Below are positions 10,380 to 20,929 of a stretch of DNA of 64,000 nucleotides, piece after piece. The notes beneath the pieces are model-generated. The model was not told where the DNA came from. It saw only the letters and a list, made by a program, of their open reading frames with translations, and ran no database searches. Within the stretch, counting starts at the first letter, position 1, and each line of letters starts with the position of its first letter. A program made the translations under genes and the position numbers. This DNA comes from Shinisaurus crocodilurus (taxonomy: Eukaryota; Chordata; Lepidosauria; Squamata; Shinisauridae), in contig CM037880.1 of the NCBI GenBank assembly GCA_021292165.1, forward strand, positions 207,478,255-207,542,254, given 5' to 3'.

Positions 10380-10850
10380 TCTCTAAAACAAATAATCTTT
10401 AACTGTATAAAATAAGTGGTTCACAGGTTTGTTAACTTGCTATCAAGCCATTTTTGCTCACAACTTAACACACTGCCAGGATGCAGCTATAAAGTCTCAT
10501 GTTCATACGTCGTATCCGTTACCTTTTCACATATCAGTCACTTTCAAGTATGCATTTAAAAGTAATTTCTAGCAGAATGTGGCAAAAGTAGTTTATTTTC
10601 ACTTACTAAATGGCCATTATTAATAAGCATCTCATCTCATGTTCCCTCTTGAACATATTGGAAACTTTTCCACTGTTTAGTTAATTAAAATGCCATCCTG
10701 TTTTAAAATGGCTTTATTCAGAATGCAGAAAAGTGGCTTATAATTGTTGTATGAGTTATTGCTACAATTACTATCTCCAAAAACGTGACTTTGTTGATTA
10801 ATCAACTAATCAACAGTCTTGTTAATTAGTTTAATCAAACAAGGGGGGAG
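10380..10850. other. Repeat-free AT-rich stretch, candidate conserved non-coding element
   Basis: No repeat ends, SINE boxes or microsatellites are visible. The stretch contains several TAAT/TTAATTA-type motifs and a perfect 14-bp palindrome GTTGATTAATCAAC at 10793-10806, close to the HNF1 site consensus. Conservation cannot be judged from one sequence. Confidence 0.3.
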
Positions 10851-11178
10851 GGGGAAATCCCCATTTAATCCTTCTGAAAGAAACAAGTGCACTGTTCTTG
10901 TTAAACAAAGTGAAATCCTGAAAGAAGTAAAACTTCATTACAGACACTACATGGAATTCTGTACAGTAAATTAGGTTGCAACAGACTCTATTGAACATAA
11001 CATCTGCTGGGCAAATTACACATAGCTTTAAAAACATCTCTGAATCATTATGCTTAGAAATACCCACACCTTTTATTTTTAACCAACAGCAGCTGTGAGG
11101 CTTCCACTTGGACTCGAGTACTGAACCCGGATCAAGATTCAGAAATCTGAGGCTTCGTGCCTCCCATAGACTATCATG

Positions 11179-11179
<1 letters not shown>

Positions 11180-11215
<36 letters not shown>
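11180..11215. repeat. (GAT)n microsatellite
   Basis: About twelve GAT triplets; gives an aspartate run in a meaningless short frame. Confidence 0.95.
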
Positions 11216-11216
<1 letters not shown>

Positions 11217-12088
11217 ACATTTTGGGGGGGTTGTCAAATGTGGATGAAATTTACAGGCATAGTAGCCCTTTAGGAGGGAATTGCACTGGCCAAATCACAA
11301 AAAGTTAGGTGCACTGGTTCTTGTGCTATTCATCTGTATATGTGGATATTATTTTTATTTTATTTTTTAAAAAGGGAACTGTAAATAAACTTTTTATTTC
11401 TTGGCAGACTCGGGTGAAATTTGCAGAGGCAGTTGTACCTGCTGAGGGGATCAAGTCTGCCAACTTGAATAGGTGCAGGGTCCAGCAGGGACATTTGTGC
11501 AAAAGCAGCCTTTACAGTTTGAGGGTGTGAAAATTAAAAAAAGAAAAGAAAAAGAAAAAAGGAGGCACTTACCCCCTATGTTCCTTGTGGGCTATTCTTC
11601 TGAATATGATAGACAGCATCAGAGGTGGTGCTTAGTAAGAAAACTGCAAAGTTTCAGAAGGATAGGTGCAACAGCTTATGTGGAAGGGGAGTCCTCAAAT
11701 GTGGGGAGTGATTTGCTTCCCCTTCTCTCTCCTCAAGTGGTTTTTGGGCAATTTGTATGAAAACATCACACATCATAGAGGTGCTTCCAGGAAAGAGAAA
11801 TGCAAAGTTTCAGAATGATAGGTGCAGGGGCTAGGGAGTTACAATACTTGAAAACTGAGTTAAGGCTTTTTTTCATAATGAAGCCTGGTGGTGTTAGAAG
11901 AACATTGTCATGGTCCTGAAACTTGCTTAGGTTTGGTAGCTGAGTTAAAGCAGAAGGCCTTCAGATCAGTCCGGGATTAATCAGGCCATTTTCTGAAGGG
12001 CCAAATCAAAGTCCAAGTTGGATCTTCTGGCTGGTGCATACCTCTATCAAGAATCCACATAATTAGTGAGCCATTTTCAAATCAAATT
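11216..12088. repeat. Unclassified repeat with internal duplicated phrases
   Basis: The phrase GCAAAGTTTCAGAA-GATAGGTGCA occurs at about 11647-11670 and 11802-11826. GTGAAATTTGCAGAGGCAGT at 11414 resembles GATGAAATTTACAGGCATAG at 11243. This internal redundancy suggests an old dispersed repeat built from related units. No coding. Confidence 0.45.
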
Positions 12089-12097
12089 AAGGGGCAT

Positions 12098-12198
12098 CCA
12101 GCCAGGATAAAATGGAGAGGATGATGATGATTATGTAAGCCGCCTTGGGTTCCTTGGAGGAAAAAAGGCGGGGTATAAATATAATAAATAAATAAATT
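12098..12198 (+). mobile_element. SINE family A 3' tail
   Basis: Carries GGATAAAATGGAGAGGATG, TAAGCCGCCTTGGGTTCCTT, GGCGGGGTATAAAT and (AAAT)n. The 5' part is absent. Confidence 0.8.
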
Positions 12199-12332
12199 GC
12201 TAGCTATCAACCAATTCTTAGTTATCAGTTTTGTCTCCTGCCTAGGGGTGAGTGAGAAATTCACTCTACTGAGGGTTTCTTGATTATTATTTTTTACATA
12301 TTTACCCAATTTGCTCCTCAGTGACCTGAGAC

Positions 12333-12349
12333 AGAGTTGCATCCTGAAA
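12333..12349. repeat. L1 target-site duplication, left
   Basis: AGAGTTGCATCCTGAAA, repeated with one change at 14060-14076. Confidence 0.8.
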
Positions 12350-12371
12350 AACACATGCATTATGAAATACT

Positions 12372-12782
12372 TTGGAGAATATTTTATTTCTTAAAAATAA
12401 TAATAAAATGATAAGAAGAATCAACAACCCCTTTTTAAGAAGTATATTAGAGATTTGGAGTAGTATGAGTTATATATTTATACCAGGGATATCTCCATTA
12501 ATTCCGGTGGTGGTTATAAATGATTTCCCCGAAAATTTAAGATTGGATTTGGAGGGCATATTAAGAAAAGAAAGGTTTATTAGATTAATGGAATGGGTGA
12601 AAAAGATGGAGACTAGAGACCGAATAATGGAAATTGTTGGAAGAAGAAGAATATTATGGTTAAATGTACTGCAGTTAGAACAGTGGCCAAAGAAGTGGAA
12701 AAGGAGAATAGAGTATGTGAGGGATTTAACTAAATTTGAAGCGATCGTCATGTCTAGAGATGGTTTAGAAAGTAACTTGTGG
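12372..12782 (+). pseudogene. L1 ORF2 C-terminal fragment, part 1
   Basis: An open stretch of about 135 codons encodes a basic, tryptophan-rich segment matching in style the region downstream of the L1 reverse transcriptase. It is cut off by the 5S-SINE insertion. The last codons of the open frame are SINE sequence. Confidence 0.65.
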
Positions 12783-12944
12783 CTCACGCTGGCTCAGCTT
12801 GTCTGAGCATGGGAAAGCTAAGCTGGGTCAGGCCTGGTTCTTACTTGCTTGGGAGACCCCTCCTCTAGTTTCCTGTATTGAGCAGGGGGTTGGACTAGAT
12901 GGCCTTGTAGGTCCCTTCCAACTCTATGATCTATGAATCTATGA
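12776..12944 (+). mobile_element. 5S-rRNA-derived SINE with CR1 tail, copy 1
   Basis: The head is derived from 5S rRNA: the segment around GGAAAGCTAAGCTGGGTCAG and CCTGGTTCTTACTTGCTTGG lines up with the 3' half of vertebrate 5S rRNA (AAGCTAAGCAGGGTC, GGATGGGAGACC). The tail (TTGAGCAGGGGGTTGGACTA, CTTGTAGGTCCCTTCCAACT) is the CR1 3' end, finishing in CTATGAATCTATGAAT. Inserted in the L1 ORF2 region. Confidence 0.85.
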
Positions 12945-13673
12945 ATAGGAACGCGTCAACAAGAGGTATAACAAGGGATTTATATAGATTGATTCAAAAA
13001 GCCGAAGAACAAGATGACCATCTAAAGACAGTGTGGGATACTGAATTTGAGGAGGAGACTTCAAAGATGGGTTGGAATAATATATGGAATAGACGTATTC
13101 TGAAAGTTATGTTGATAAGGATAAAGGAGAATTTCTATAAACTAATTTGGAGATGGTACTTAACTCCAGTAAGATTAAATAGAATAGATAATAATTGCTC
13201 CACACTTTGTTGGAGAGGATGTCAGGAAAAAGGGACATATGCTCATATGTGGTGGAGTTGTAAAAATGTACTGGTTTTTTGGCAAGAGGTTTTTACAGAA
13301 ATATAGGAAATTATTGGTATTAATCTACAGGTCTGTCCAAAACTAGCATTGTTATCAATAACGGAGAAAGTTATTTGTGACCAAAATATGAAGGAATTAA
13401 TTGTAAAGTTGTTAACTGTGTGGCTAGGCTAATGATAGCGAGAAAATGGAAAGTACAACATGTCTTTTTAATTACTGATTGGTATAAGAAAGTATGGGAC
13501 ATAGCCCTAAACGATAAATTAACCTGTAATATCAAATGCAAAAAGGGACAGTTAAGGAAAAGTAACTTTATGGATATTTGGAATCAATTATTGGAGTATG
13601 TATTAATAGAGGGGAAGGGGAGTATGCCTTGTCAGGATATGTTATATTTTTGGAATAAGGAATGTAATTGATT
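12945..13673 (+). pseudogene. L1 ORF2 C-terminal fragment, part 2
   Basis: Two open stretches (to 13306, then 13420-13671 in another frame) continue the L1 protein after the SINE. The first contains the diagnostic L1 C-terminal pattern: 'IWRWYLTPVRLNRI', a cysteine pair 'CWRGCQEKGTYAHMWWSC'. The second holds 'WYKKVWDIALNDKLT'. A stop at 13304 and a frameshift between the two show that it is non-functional. Confidence 0.8.
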
Positions 13674-13778
13674 AACGGGATGGAAGTATAGCAATTGGTC
13701 CCTAGGAGGGTGGCGGGGTACACTTTATGATTTTGTATATACAGGTTTAGTTGTGTGTTTTTGTTATATTGTGTTGTA

Positions 13779-14022
13779 CAGTCATGCCTTGGATTGAGAG
13801 CATAATTCGTTCCAGAAACATGCTTGTAATCCAAAGCATTCTTATATCAAAACGAAATCCCCCAAAAAAAATTTACAGAGATTTTTAATTTAAGCCGTAC
13901 TACAGTACTTGTATTGCAAGACATTGCTTGCATATCAAGTCAAAAATAAATAAATATTTAAAAATTTGCTTGTCTTGCAAAACGCTTTCAAACCAAGTTA
14001 CTTGCAATCCAAGGTATTACTG
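13779..14022. mobile_element. TA-flanked MITE (Tigger/mariner-like), copy 1
   Basis: It begins TACAGTCATGCCTTGGATT and ends in AATCCAAGGTATTACTGTA, giving terminal inverted repeats of about 18 bp flanked by TA (13777-13778, 14023-14024). Length 244 bp, no coding. It is inserted in the 3' UTR of the L1. A second copy is at 24158-24405. Confidence 0.8.
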
Positions 14023-14059
14023 TATTTAGTTTACAAAAATTAAATAAATTTTTTAAAAA

Positions 14060-14076
14060 AGAGTTGCATTCTGAAA
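14060..14076. repeat. L1 target-site duplication, right
   Basis: AGAGTTGCATTCTGAAA, partner of 12333-12349. Confidence 0.8.
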
Positions 14077-15222
14077 TCCACATATTTTGAGCTTTCTGAT
14101 GTGGCTCATCTTGGGGAAAATGTGTACAAAAATGTGCATATTTGGGAAAAGTGCACACAGAACGTTTATATCTGAGAAAAGTGTGCATAAAAAAAGCACT
14201 TCAGCAATGTAAAGACCCTGGGAAAATGCATACATTTCAAGGTATGTACATTAACGTGCAACATTAATTCATTTGTTATAAAAACATGCACCAAAAAGTA
14301 TACACATTTCCATACAGGTTTTTAAAATTATAAATCGCAAGTTCGTCTGGAAATGGGACGGAATGAACTTGACCTAAAAAGCCCGACAATCTCTGCAAGT
14401 TGGTGATTGATAGATCTACTCATCCCTACTCCTGCCTGACAACATTGTGGGGCTTACTTTTCTGCTGAAGAACTTGCCTTCCTCATGGATAAAGGGACTA
14501 AACAGAAGAGAGTGGCAGAGCAAGTCTCCTTTATGTACACACGACTCCATTTCAAAAGTAAGGCTTCTTTTTACTGATGATCATAAAATAATTCCAAAGT
14601 CCCCCAACCGACACTCCACCCCCCAGTACACACTTATTTTATGGGCACCTTGCATGAAATGTGAATTTTGTTGAGGAGGCCAGAGGAGAAAGGGATTTCA
14701 GCTGTTACTTTGACTGAAAACCGCTGCTCTGGTTGCACTGGGTAATGTAATAATAGACTTGGAGGAGAGAGTAGGAGGAGGTTACTGGAAGATCACAAAA
14801 GAGAGAAAATTGAGTAGAAGGAAGAAACTGAGGTAGAGACAGTAATGCTCCATGTCTGTATGAAAGCCATCGGAAATTTTTAATGTCAAGTCAAATGGAA
14901 TTATTAAGGCCATGCATACTTTGGGAAGAAAAGTTATATCTCTACTTTCAAACTTGGATTCCTCAATGTTTAATATTAAATAGATGTTCCTACACCTCCA
15001 TAGTATTTTTCTCCCTCTGTCTGCTATGACCTAGGGCTGTCTATTAATTAAACATTCTTAGATGATTGATCATCTGCCTTCTTACTGATGAATAGATTAC
15101 ACTTACATGAATTTTCACGGTACCAAAACCTCAACATAACTAGTTTTTGGGGGATAGTGAGAAAAAAACCCCGTATGATTAAATAAACAAAAGCTAATTA
15201 GTAGAAAACAAGGACAGCTTTA
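14077..15222. other. Non-coding DNA, partly an old 'GTGCATA/GGGAAAA' repeat
   Basis: Between 14077 and 14420 the motifs GGGAAAATGTGTACAAAAAT and GGGAAAAGTGCACACAG recur in a loose periodic fashion, like the related stretch at 27200-27570. The remainder to 15222 has no recognised element. Confidence 0.45.
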
Positions 15223-15223
<1 letters not shown>

Positions 15224-15260
<37 letters not shown>

Positions 15261-15291
15261 TCACTCACACACACTCACACACATACACACA
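15224..15291. repeat. (CA)n / (TCAC)n microsatellite
   Basis: A pure (AC)n run to 15256, then interrupted CTCA/CACA units to 15291. Confidence 0.95.
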
Positions 15292-15696
15292 AAACATGAT
15301 CTACAATGTGAATTAACAAGAGCGCTGTGTCTTACACGAGTGAAAATACTTTATATGGGTGTACATTAATTTGTACACAAAAAGCAGTTTCCAACAGGGC
15401 GCTGCACCCCTGCCAATTCTGTTACCCACCAGTTCAATTCTGCAAACAGCCCCTCCCTCTGATTCCATTGCACAAGTGGGACCCACTGCTTGTACAATGG
15501 AAATTTCCTAGAGGAAGCCCCGAAATGTGTGGAAACATTTGTTTCTGGATCATGACAGGTTGGCGGAGCTCCCTTATGTGACTTCTGCTGAACTGCCCTT
15601 CTCTCCAGCAGACTAGCTGGCCTTGACCCCCCTGAACTCCATCCCACTTACCTCTTCCCTGGCATTGACTTGCATTCTCCCGAGTCAAGCCGGGGA

Positions 15697-15865
15697 AGCA
15701 ACTTCTGGGTTCCTGGTGGGCCATGGTTTATGTAGAAAATGCCTTAAGATATGCCCAAAGCAGCCTCAGTTTTCATAACTTGCAAAACTTGTGGCTACTT
15801 TTGATGTATCTTAAGGCATTTTCTATGTAAACAGCAGCCCGCCAGGAACTTGGAAGTCTGGCAAG
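15697..15865. mobile_element. Long palindromic element, copy 1
   Basis: The arms are imperfect reverse complements of about 85 bp meeting near 15779. The left arm holds TTATGTAGAAAATGCCTTAA and the right arm TTAAGGCATTTTCTATGTAA; outer parts are GGGTTCCTGGTGGGCC against CCCGCCAGGAACTT. A related palindrome is at 30597-30752, and both are preceded by a CCGGGGAAGC-type segment. Interpreted as a palindromic MITE. Confidence 0.7.
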
Positions 15866-15876
15866 CAGTGCAGCAT

Positions 15877-15877
15877 G

Positions 15878-15921
<44 letters not shown>

Positions 15922-15930
15922 CCATCATCA
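15877..15930. repeat. (CAT)n microsatellite
   Basis: About 17 near-perfect triplets, giving serine, histidine or methionine runs in short frames. Confidence 0.95.
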
Positions 15931-15944
15931 GTGCCAATGGTGAA

Positions 15945-15998
15945 GGATCATGGGAGTTATAGGCAAAACATCTGGAGGGCCACAAGTTGCCCACCCCT
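15945..15998. mobile_element. hAT-type MITE terminus fragment
   Basis: ATCATGGGAGTTATAGGCAA, ACATCTGGAGGGCC and AGTTGCCCACCCCTGG form the right end of the common 'GGAGTTGTAGTCC' MITE family. The left end is absent, displaced by the microsatellite. Confidence 0.6.
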
Positions 15999-16159
15999 GG
16001 TAAACCAACATTTGCTCAATGTAACTAGTGCTTGCTAGGACAATGGGGGACAGTAGTAATTTTCTGCTGAATTTCAGTGGCAAATGGGTTGTAAACAAGC
16101 CTTGGTTTACACTAACACATCGTTAGCACTAATGCTAGGACACACTTAGATACTACTCA

Positions 16160-16339
16160 TTGCAATTTGGCTGGCATAGGGATGGGGACTTTTCTCAGTA
16201 GTGGCCCTCCACTTTCAGAACTCTTTTCCAACTGATGTCCACCAGGACGCATCATTACAAGCCTTCAAGTGGGCTCTAAATACTTATTTTCATACCTTGG
16301 CCTATAATTGCATCAAGACTGTGTTGGGTGACATTGTGT
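16160..16339 (+). mobile_element. Degraded L2-like LINE ORF2 C-terminal fragment
   Basis: Translation remnants of the L2 end (phrases such as 'FQLMSTRTHHYKPSSGL') precede the hAT insertion. A matching L2-like 3' tail appears after the hAT at 17335-17440, so the hAT probably landed inside this LINE. Confidence 0.45.
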
Positions 16340-16347
16340 GTATATGG

Positions 16348-17269
16348 CAGTGATGGTGAACCTATGGCACGGGTGCCACAGCTGGCACGTAGGGACCTCT
16401 CTGTGGGCACTCGAGCCATTGGTTACTAGATCGCGAAAAGACCGTCCCCTTCTGCAAAACACTAATGATCTTGTTCTTTCTCACAGTGTGGAACAGAATG
16501 ATTTTATTCTAGAATTCCTGTTACAGAATTCTTTTCTACATTGTTATCACATTTAAAAGATTTTGAAGAATGATGCACAGAGCATGGCTTGGATGTAAAG
16601 CCCTAACAGTTGACCTGAGTGCTGCATGTGTTCCTCTCAAACTAATGGAGTATGAGCCAAGGTTTGACAAATTATCATCATGCATGCAATAGCAAAAATC
16701 ACATTAATTGTGCAAAAGCATGCCCAATGCAAACTTTTACCTAATGCAGTGTTTGCAGTCCAAGACATAAAGTGTTTAAAATGTGTTAAGCACGTTTAGT
16801 TTTCTTGTTTATCTTGCTCATCCTAGTACAGGTTGACTTTTACTTTTACTAATCCGACACCTGTAGAAGCAGGGAAAGGACCCGGAGTAAAGCTTGCCCC
16901 ATACAATTTCAGTCTGGCATATAATCATATTACAAATTGAGAATCCTTTATCCAAAAATACATGTGCCTAATTATTTTAAAAGTTTGTATAAATTCCCTT
17001 CAGGCTATGTGTACAATGTAGTACTATAATAATTTTTTGAGTTGATTTTTTTTCCCAACAAAAAACTGTTTGTACCATTGAAAGCTCTGTTATTGTGTTT
17101 TTCTTTAAAGACAAAAGATGTTAATTAGTTCGGACAACTGTATGAGTTGTTTTTCTAAAACTAAAACCTCGGTATTCAGGTTTAATTGCAGTGTTGGCAC
17201 TTTGAAATAAATAAGTTGGTTTTGTGTTGCAGTTTGGGCACTCGGGCTCAAAAAGGTTCGCCATCACTG
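16348..17269. mobile_element. hAT DNA transposon, 922 bp, with perfect 8-bp TSD
   Basis: Termini are CAGTGATGGTGAACCTATGG and, at the right end, AAAAAGGTTCGCCATCACTG: inverted repeats of about 16 bp with one mismatch. The flanks at 16340-16347 and 17270-17277 are both GTATATGG, a perfect 8-bp duplication diagnostic of hAT. There is no intact transposase; the interior may hold a decayed remnant. The right end (TTTGGGCACTCGGGCTC) resembles OposCharlie/hAT-1-type families seen in several vertebrates, from memory only. Confidence 0.9.
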
Positions 17270-17277
17270 GTATATGG

Positions 17278-17440
17278 TGTTATCTGGTTTTAATTCCTAA
17301 GTTTGAGTTTATTATTGTTTTCTTTTTGTTGTTGTTGTTGTTATCACCATTTTATTGTGTTACATGGTTTTAAATTTTATATTCCACCTTGGGAGGGTTT
17401 TCCCTAAAAAGGGGCTTTAGAATATTTGAAATAAATAAGC
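17278..17440 (+). mobile_element. L2-like LINE 3' tail
   Basis: Contains TATTCCACCTTGGGAGGGTT and TTTGAAATAAATAAGC, in the manner of L2 3' ends. Probably the continuation of 16160-16339. Confidence 0.5.
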
Positions 17441-18180
17441 TTGATTAACTGGTAAATTTTTGTCATCTCCTGTCTTGTAAAATTCTTCTGTACTGTACTG
17501 AAGTGATGACAAATAAAGAAACTTTGCCAGTATGTTGTATTTAACGAGCAAAGCCCCTGAATGTTAAATCTTACTTTATTTAAGAAAAAAATGGAATAAG
17601 AGAGGCTTGTTAAATGAAAACAGATTTATTTATTTTTTGGTCATGTGGGTTTATTGTCAAGGAATAAGCACTCAAAAGCTTTCTGTGCCTCGTTCCACAA
17701 CCTGTTACAGATTGTTAAAAAGCCTCATCTATCTGCGAAGGATTGTTTTTGCCTGTGGCTATAGACATGGGAGTAGAATTGTTTGGGGACTTGGTTACAA
17801 AAAACAACAACCCCAAACCAACCCACACCAAAAAGAGCTGAAAGCCAGTTCTTTCTAATGAGGGAAGAAGGTAAAGGATCACAGAAATGGCAAGAGACAT
17901 TAACCAGAAAATAATTGAACACATGATAGAAAGGGGTAATGTTTTACCGAACTACAGGAGGCAGCTTCAGATTTATTCAGCTGAATAGTAACAATGATTA
18001 GTGAATATTTCTGCTATGTAGGAGTTTTTCATGAAATCAATGCCATACCAGTCTACTACTGCTGCTTCTACTGGGGATGCTGATGACAACCCTGTAATGG
18101 TCATTGAATGTTCTAAATTAGTATAATTTTAGGCTGTACAATTCCTAGACCAACTCAATACACCATGAAATTCGCATTAT
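17441..18180. other. Non-coding DNA
   Basis: No element recognised; AT-rich throughout. Confidence 0.4.
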
Positions 18181-18290
18181 TTGATTTATTAATTCATTTA
18201 AAAGACTTCTATCTCATCATACTTTATGTATAGTGGTTCACATGTAAAACAAACATAACAACATTATAAAATCATCAAATTGCCTCAATG
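18181..18290 (-). mobile_element. Possible degraded LINE 3' end
   Basis: Read on the minus strand it ends in TATACATAAAGTATGATGAG and an ATTAATAAATC tail, in the style of L2 ends with a following A-rich tract. Weak. Confidence 0.3.
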
Positions 18291-19232
18291 AAAAATTATA
18301 CGTGCACGTACAAACACAAGCATCAGCTGTAATGCCTTCAAGACAGGGTTCGGACAATAGGAGGCCAGGCTGAGAGTTGAGAGCAAAAAGAATGAGGTGG
18401 AAATGTCATGGATTTTTTTAAAAGTTGGAAAATGAAAGAGAGAGGAAAGAGCTGAAAGGAGAAGGTAAGAAAAAGTGGAGCAAGCAATGAAGAGCTGTAA
18501 AAAGTATGGTTGTGAAGAGATCATATTAGCAGACCAGCATCCTGAACTAGGAAGCATGGGCTTGGATGGATCCAGACATAGTCATTCTTACATTTCACCC
18601 ATTTAAATCAGTTGAGACTAACTTGATTTCAGGGGTTTACTCTAAGCAAGACTAAGCCTAGATCCAACCCATCGTATACAAGATTCAGGGCCAAACTGCA
18701 CAAGATGTTACATATGTGTGGTCTGCAGCTGAACCTCTCTGGGTTGTTAGAGCTTTTTGTTTTGTTTTGTTTTTTTACTCACAAGTAAGTGCATGGGGCC
18801 CTGATCGAGACTGGAACCACTGTGAATGGGTAGGGGAGAAACAAACTTTTATCCACAGCAACTTCTTTTCCAAAATCCACTTCTAAAAAAAGCCTCTCTT
18901 GGAGCCAATAGAGACTTTTCTTATTCTGTTAACGCCCCCATGTATGGGGGGGGGGATTTCAGAAAATAAGCATCTCTCTCTGTGTGTGGAAGGTTTAAAC
19001 CTCCCCTGGTCATGCACAGTGGTCCAGATCTGGACTGGGCCCCCACATGCTTACATATGAGTAAACCCAAAAAGAAAAACAACTAAGAAGAGGCCAGCTG
19101 CACGTTATATATTTAATGTATCATGTAGTTTGACCCTCAGCTCTCTTTCCAGCTTGTGGCAGGAAGTGTTTGAAAGAAGAAAACAGGAAGCTGCTTTATA
19201 ATGCATTGGAGTATTTGTCCATTTAGCCCAGT
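18291..19232. other. Non-coding DNA
   Basis: Includes a short G-run at 18944 and a phrase near 18590-18670 that resembles the old repeat at 4011-4145. No gene. Confidence 0.4.
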
Positions 19233-19260
19233 AGTGCTGCTGCTGCTGCTGCTGCTGCTG
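19233..19260. repeat. (CTG)n microsatellite
   Basis: About nine GCT triplets followed by TTC- and CTC-rich sequence to 19297. Confidence 0.9.
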
Positions 19261-19472
19261 CTTCCTCTTCTTCTGCTGTTTCCTCCTCCTCCTCCTCCCC
19301 ACCAGAGGTTGGACATCATCATGGCTACACCATCTAGCCATGACGAGTATACTTGGAAAAGATAATGTGATGGTTTGCTGTTGCCTTCCACATCGCAGTG
19401 CTACGGCCTTTTACGATAGCTACCATCTTGCCCGCAGTTTTCCACACCAAAGCCCTATCGGCATCCCTTGCC

Positions 19473-19718
19473 TTATTTATTTATTTATTTATTTATTATA
19501 TTTCTACCCCGCCTTTTTTCCTGCAAGGAACCCAAGGCGGCTTACATAACCCTCCTCCTCCTCTCCATTTTATCCTCACAACAACCCTGTGAGGTAGGTT
19601 AGGCTGAGAGGCAGTGACTGGCCCAAAGTCACCCAGTGAGTTTCATGACCGAGCGGGGACTAGAACCCGGATCTCCTGAGTCCCAGTCCAACACTCTCAT
19701 CACTATGCCACGATCGGT
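19473..19718 (-). mobile_element. tRNA-derived SINE family A, full length
   Basis: On the minus strand it starts with a tRNA-like head (GTGGCATAGTGATGAGAGTG as box A, GGGTTCTAGTCCCCG as box B), then TCATGAAACTCACTGGGTGA, ACCTACCTCACAGGGTTG, GGATAAAATGGAGAGGAGG, TAAGCCGCCTTGGGTTCC, GGCGGGGTAGAAAT and (AAAT)n. Transcribed by RNA polymerase III in principle. The tail resembles L2-type LINE 3' ends, which suggests an L2-like partner. Confidence 0.9.
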
Positions 19719-19985
19719 ACAAACACTGCTGCCGCCCAAGGCCAGGTGGAATTGAGAGGCAATTTCATTCCTCAAGACTCCACAAGCCTCCTGGTCAAGC
19801 TCCTCCGCCCAAAGCCGTTGGCTTTTCCAGAGGTCGGGTGATTTACCGCTGCCCGATACTTGGTGTAGCTGAAGTTCGTGGTGGCACTACTCACCAAAGT
19901 CAGCCCATGGGCCAACCCCCCTGTACTTAATTAATTAATATTAATTAATTAATATTAATATTATTTAGAATATTGTTGGATCTCA

Positions 19986-20178
19986 GGAACATTGGAAGCT
20001 GCCTTATACTGAGTCAGACCCTTGGTCTGTCTAGTCCAGTATTGTCAACACTGACTGGCAGCGTCTTGCCAGGGTTTCAGGCAGGAGTTTTTCTATCCCT
20101 ACCTGGAGATGTCGGGGATGGAACCTGGGACCGCCAGCATGCAAACCATGTGCTCTACTACCGAGCTACAGTCCCCCC
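19986..20178 (-). mobile_element. tRNA-derived SINE family B, full length
   Basis: Minus strand: tRNA-like head with box A TAGCTCGGTAGTAGAGCACA and box B GGTTCCATCCC, a body with CCTGCCTGAAACCCTGG, and the tail TGACTCAGTATAAGGCAGC followed by TTCCAATGTTCC. The same layout is seen at 20549-20738 and 26163-26357. Confidence 0.85.
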
Positions 20179-20548
20179 CTCCACTCCTTGAGTGCTTGAG
20201 GTAACATACAACAAAAACACAAGCTGGCATTTTTGTCTGTCAGCAGATTTCCGGGGTTTCAGTCACAGCCTAACTACATGTTATCTTTCATGTGTAGCAT
20301 GCCGCTATGCCTGTTCTTTTTCCTTATTCAAGAATAAGTGCAGGGGCCCCAATCAATCCAGATTGGGGCCCTATTATGAAGGGTGGGTTGGGGAGCTTTA
20401 ACCTTTTGTTCCTGCTGTTGTCCCGATCTGGATTGTGGGGCCCCACACCTGTAATTTTCATAGGAACAAAAGTGAATGGAAGCCTTTTTCCCTATGTAGA
20501 GTGCAGGTGCAGGAACCCCATCTAGAACAAGTCCCCTGTGCTTACTGA

Positions 20549-20738
20549 GCCATGGCTCAGTGGTAGAGTGCCTGCTTTGCATGCAGAAGGTCCCAGGTTC
20601 AATTCCCAGTATCTCCAGGTAGGGCAAGGAAAAAGAATCCTGCCTGAAACCCTGGACAGCCACTGCCAGTCAGTGTCAACAATACTGGGCTAGATTGACC
20701 AGCGGTCTGACTCAGTATAAGGCAGCTTCCTATGTTCT
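20549..20738 (+). mobile_element. tRNA-derived SINE family B, full length
   Basis: Box A TGGCTCAGTGGTAGAGTG and box B GGTTCAATTCC are intact. The tail is TGACTCAGTATAAGGCAGC then TTCCTATGTTC. It lies in inverted orientation to the neighbouring copy 370 bp upstream, so the two could fold together. Confidence 0.88.
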
Positions 20739-20807
20739 TACTTTTGAGAAAAAGAACAGATGAAGCTGCATGCTATGTGCTAAGGGTAATGTGTAGTTTG
20801 GCTGACC

Positions 20808-20916
20808 AAGGTCTTTCCCAGAGCCTGCTACCTAATCCTTTTGCTGGAGGTATCAGGAATTGAACCTGGGTCCTTCTACACAGAAGTCATGTGCTCTACT
20901 ACCGAGTTATTGTCCC
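20808..20916 (-). mobile_element. SINE family B, 5' head fragment
   Basis: Minus strand box A TAACTCGGTAGTAGAGCACA and box B GGTTCAATTCC are visible, followed by a short body. The tail is missing. Confidence 0.7.
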
Positions 20917-20929
20917 TTGTCCTCCCTGC

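Larger units (their letters stand above)
12350..14059 (+). mobile_element. 5'-truncated L1 LINE with nested insertions
   Basis: The insertion carries the C-terminal part of L1 ORF2, a 3' UTR and an A-rich end, and is bounded by a 17-bp target duplication matching at 16 of 17 positions. Two later insertions sit inside: a 5S-SINE (12776-12944) and a TA-flanked MITE (13779-14022). Without these, the L1 piece is about 1.3 kb. Confidence 0.85.

Noticed and set aside
20549..20620. A genuine tRNA gene
   Set aside because: Boxes A and B are good, but the sequence continues into a SINE body and tail shared with other copies, so it is a SINE head.
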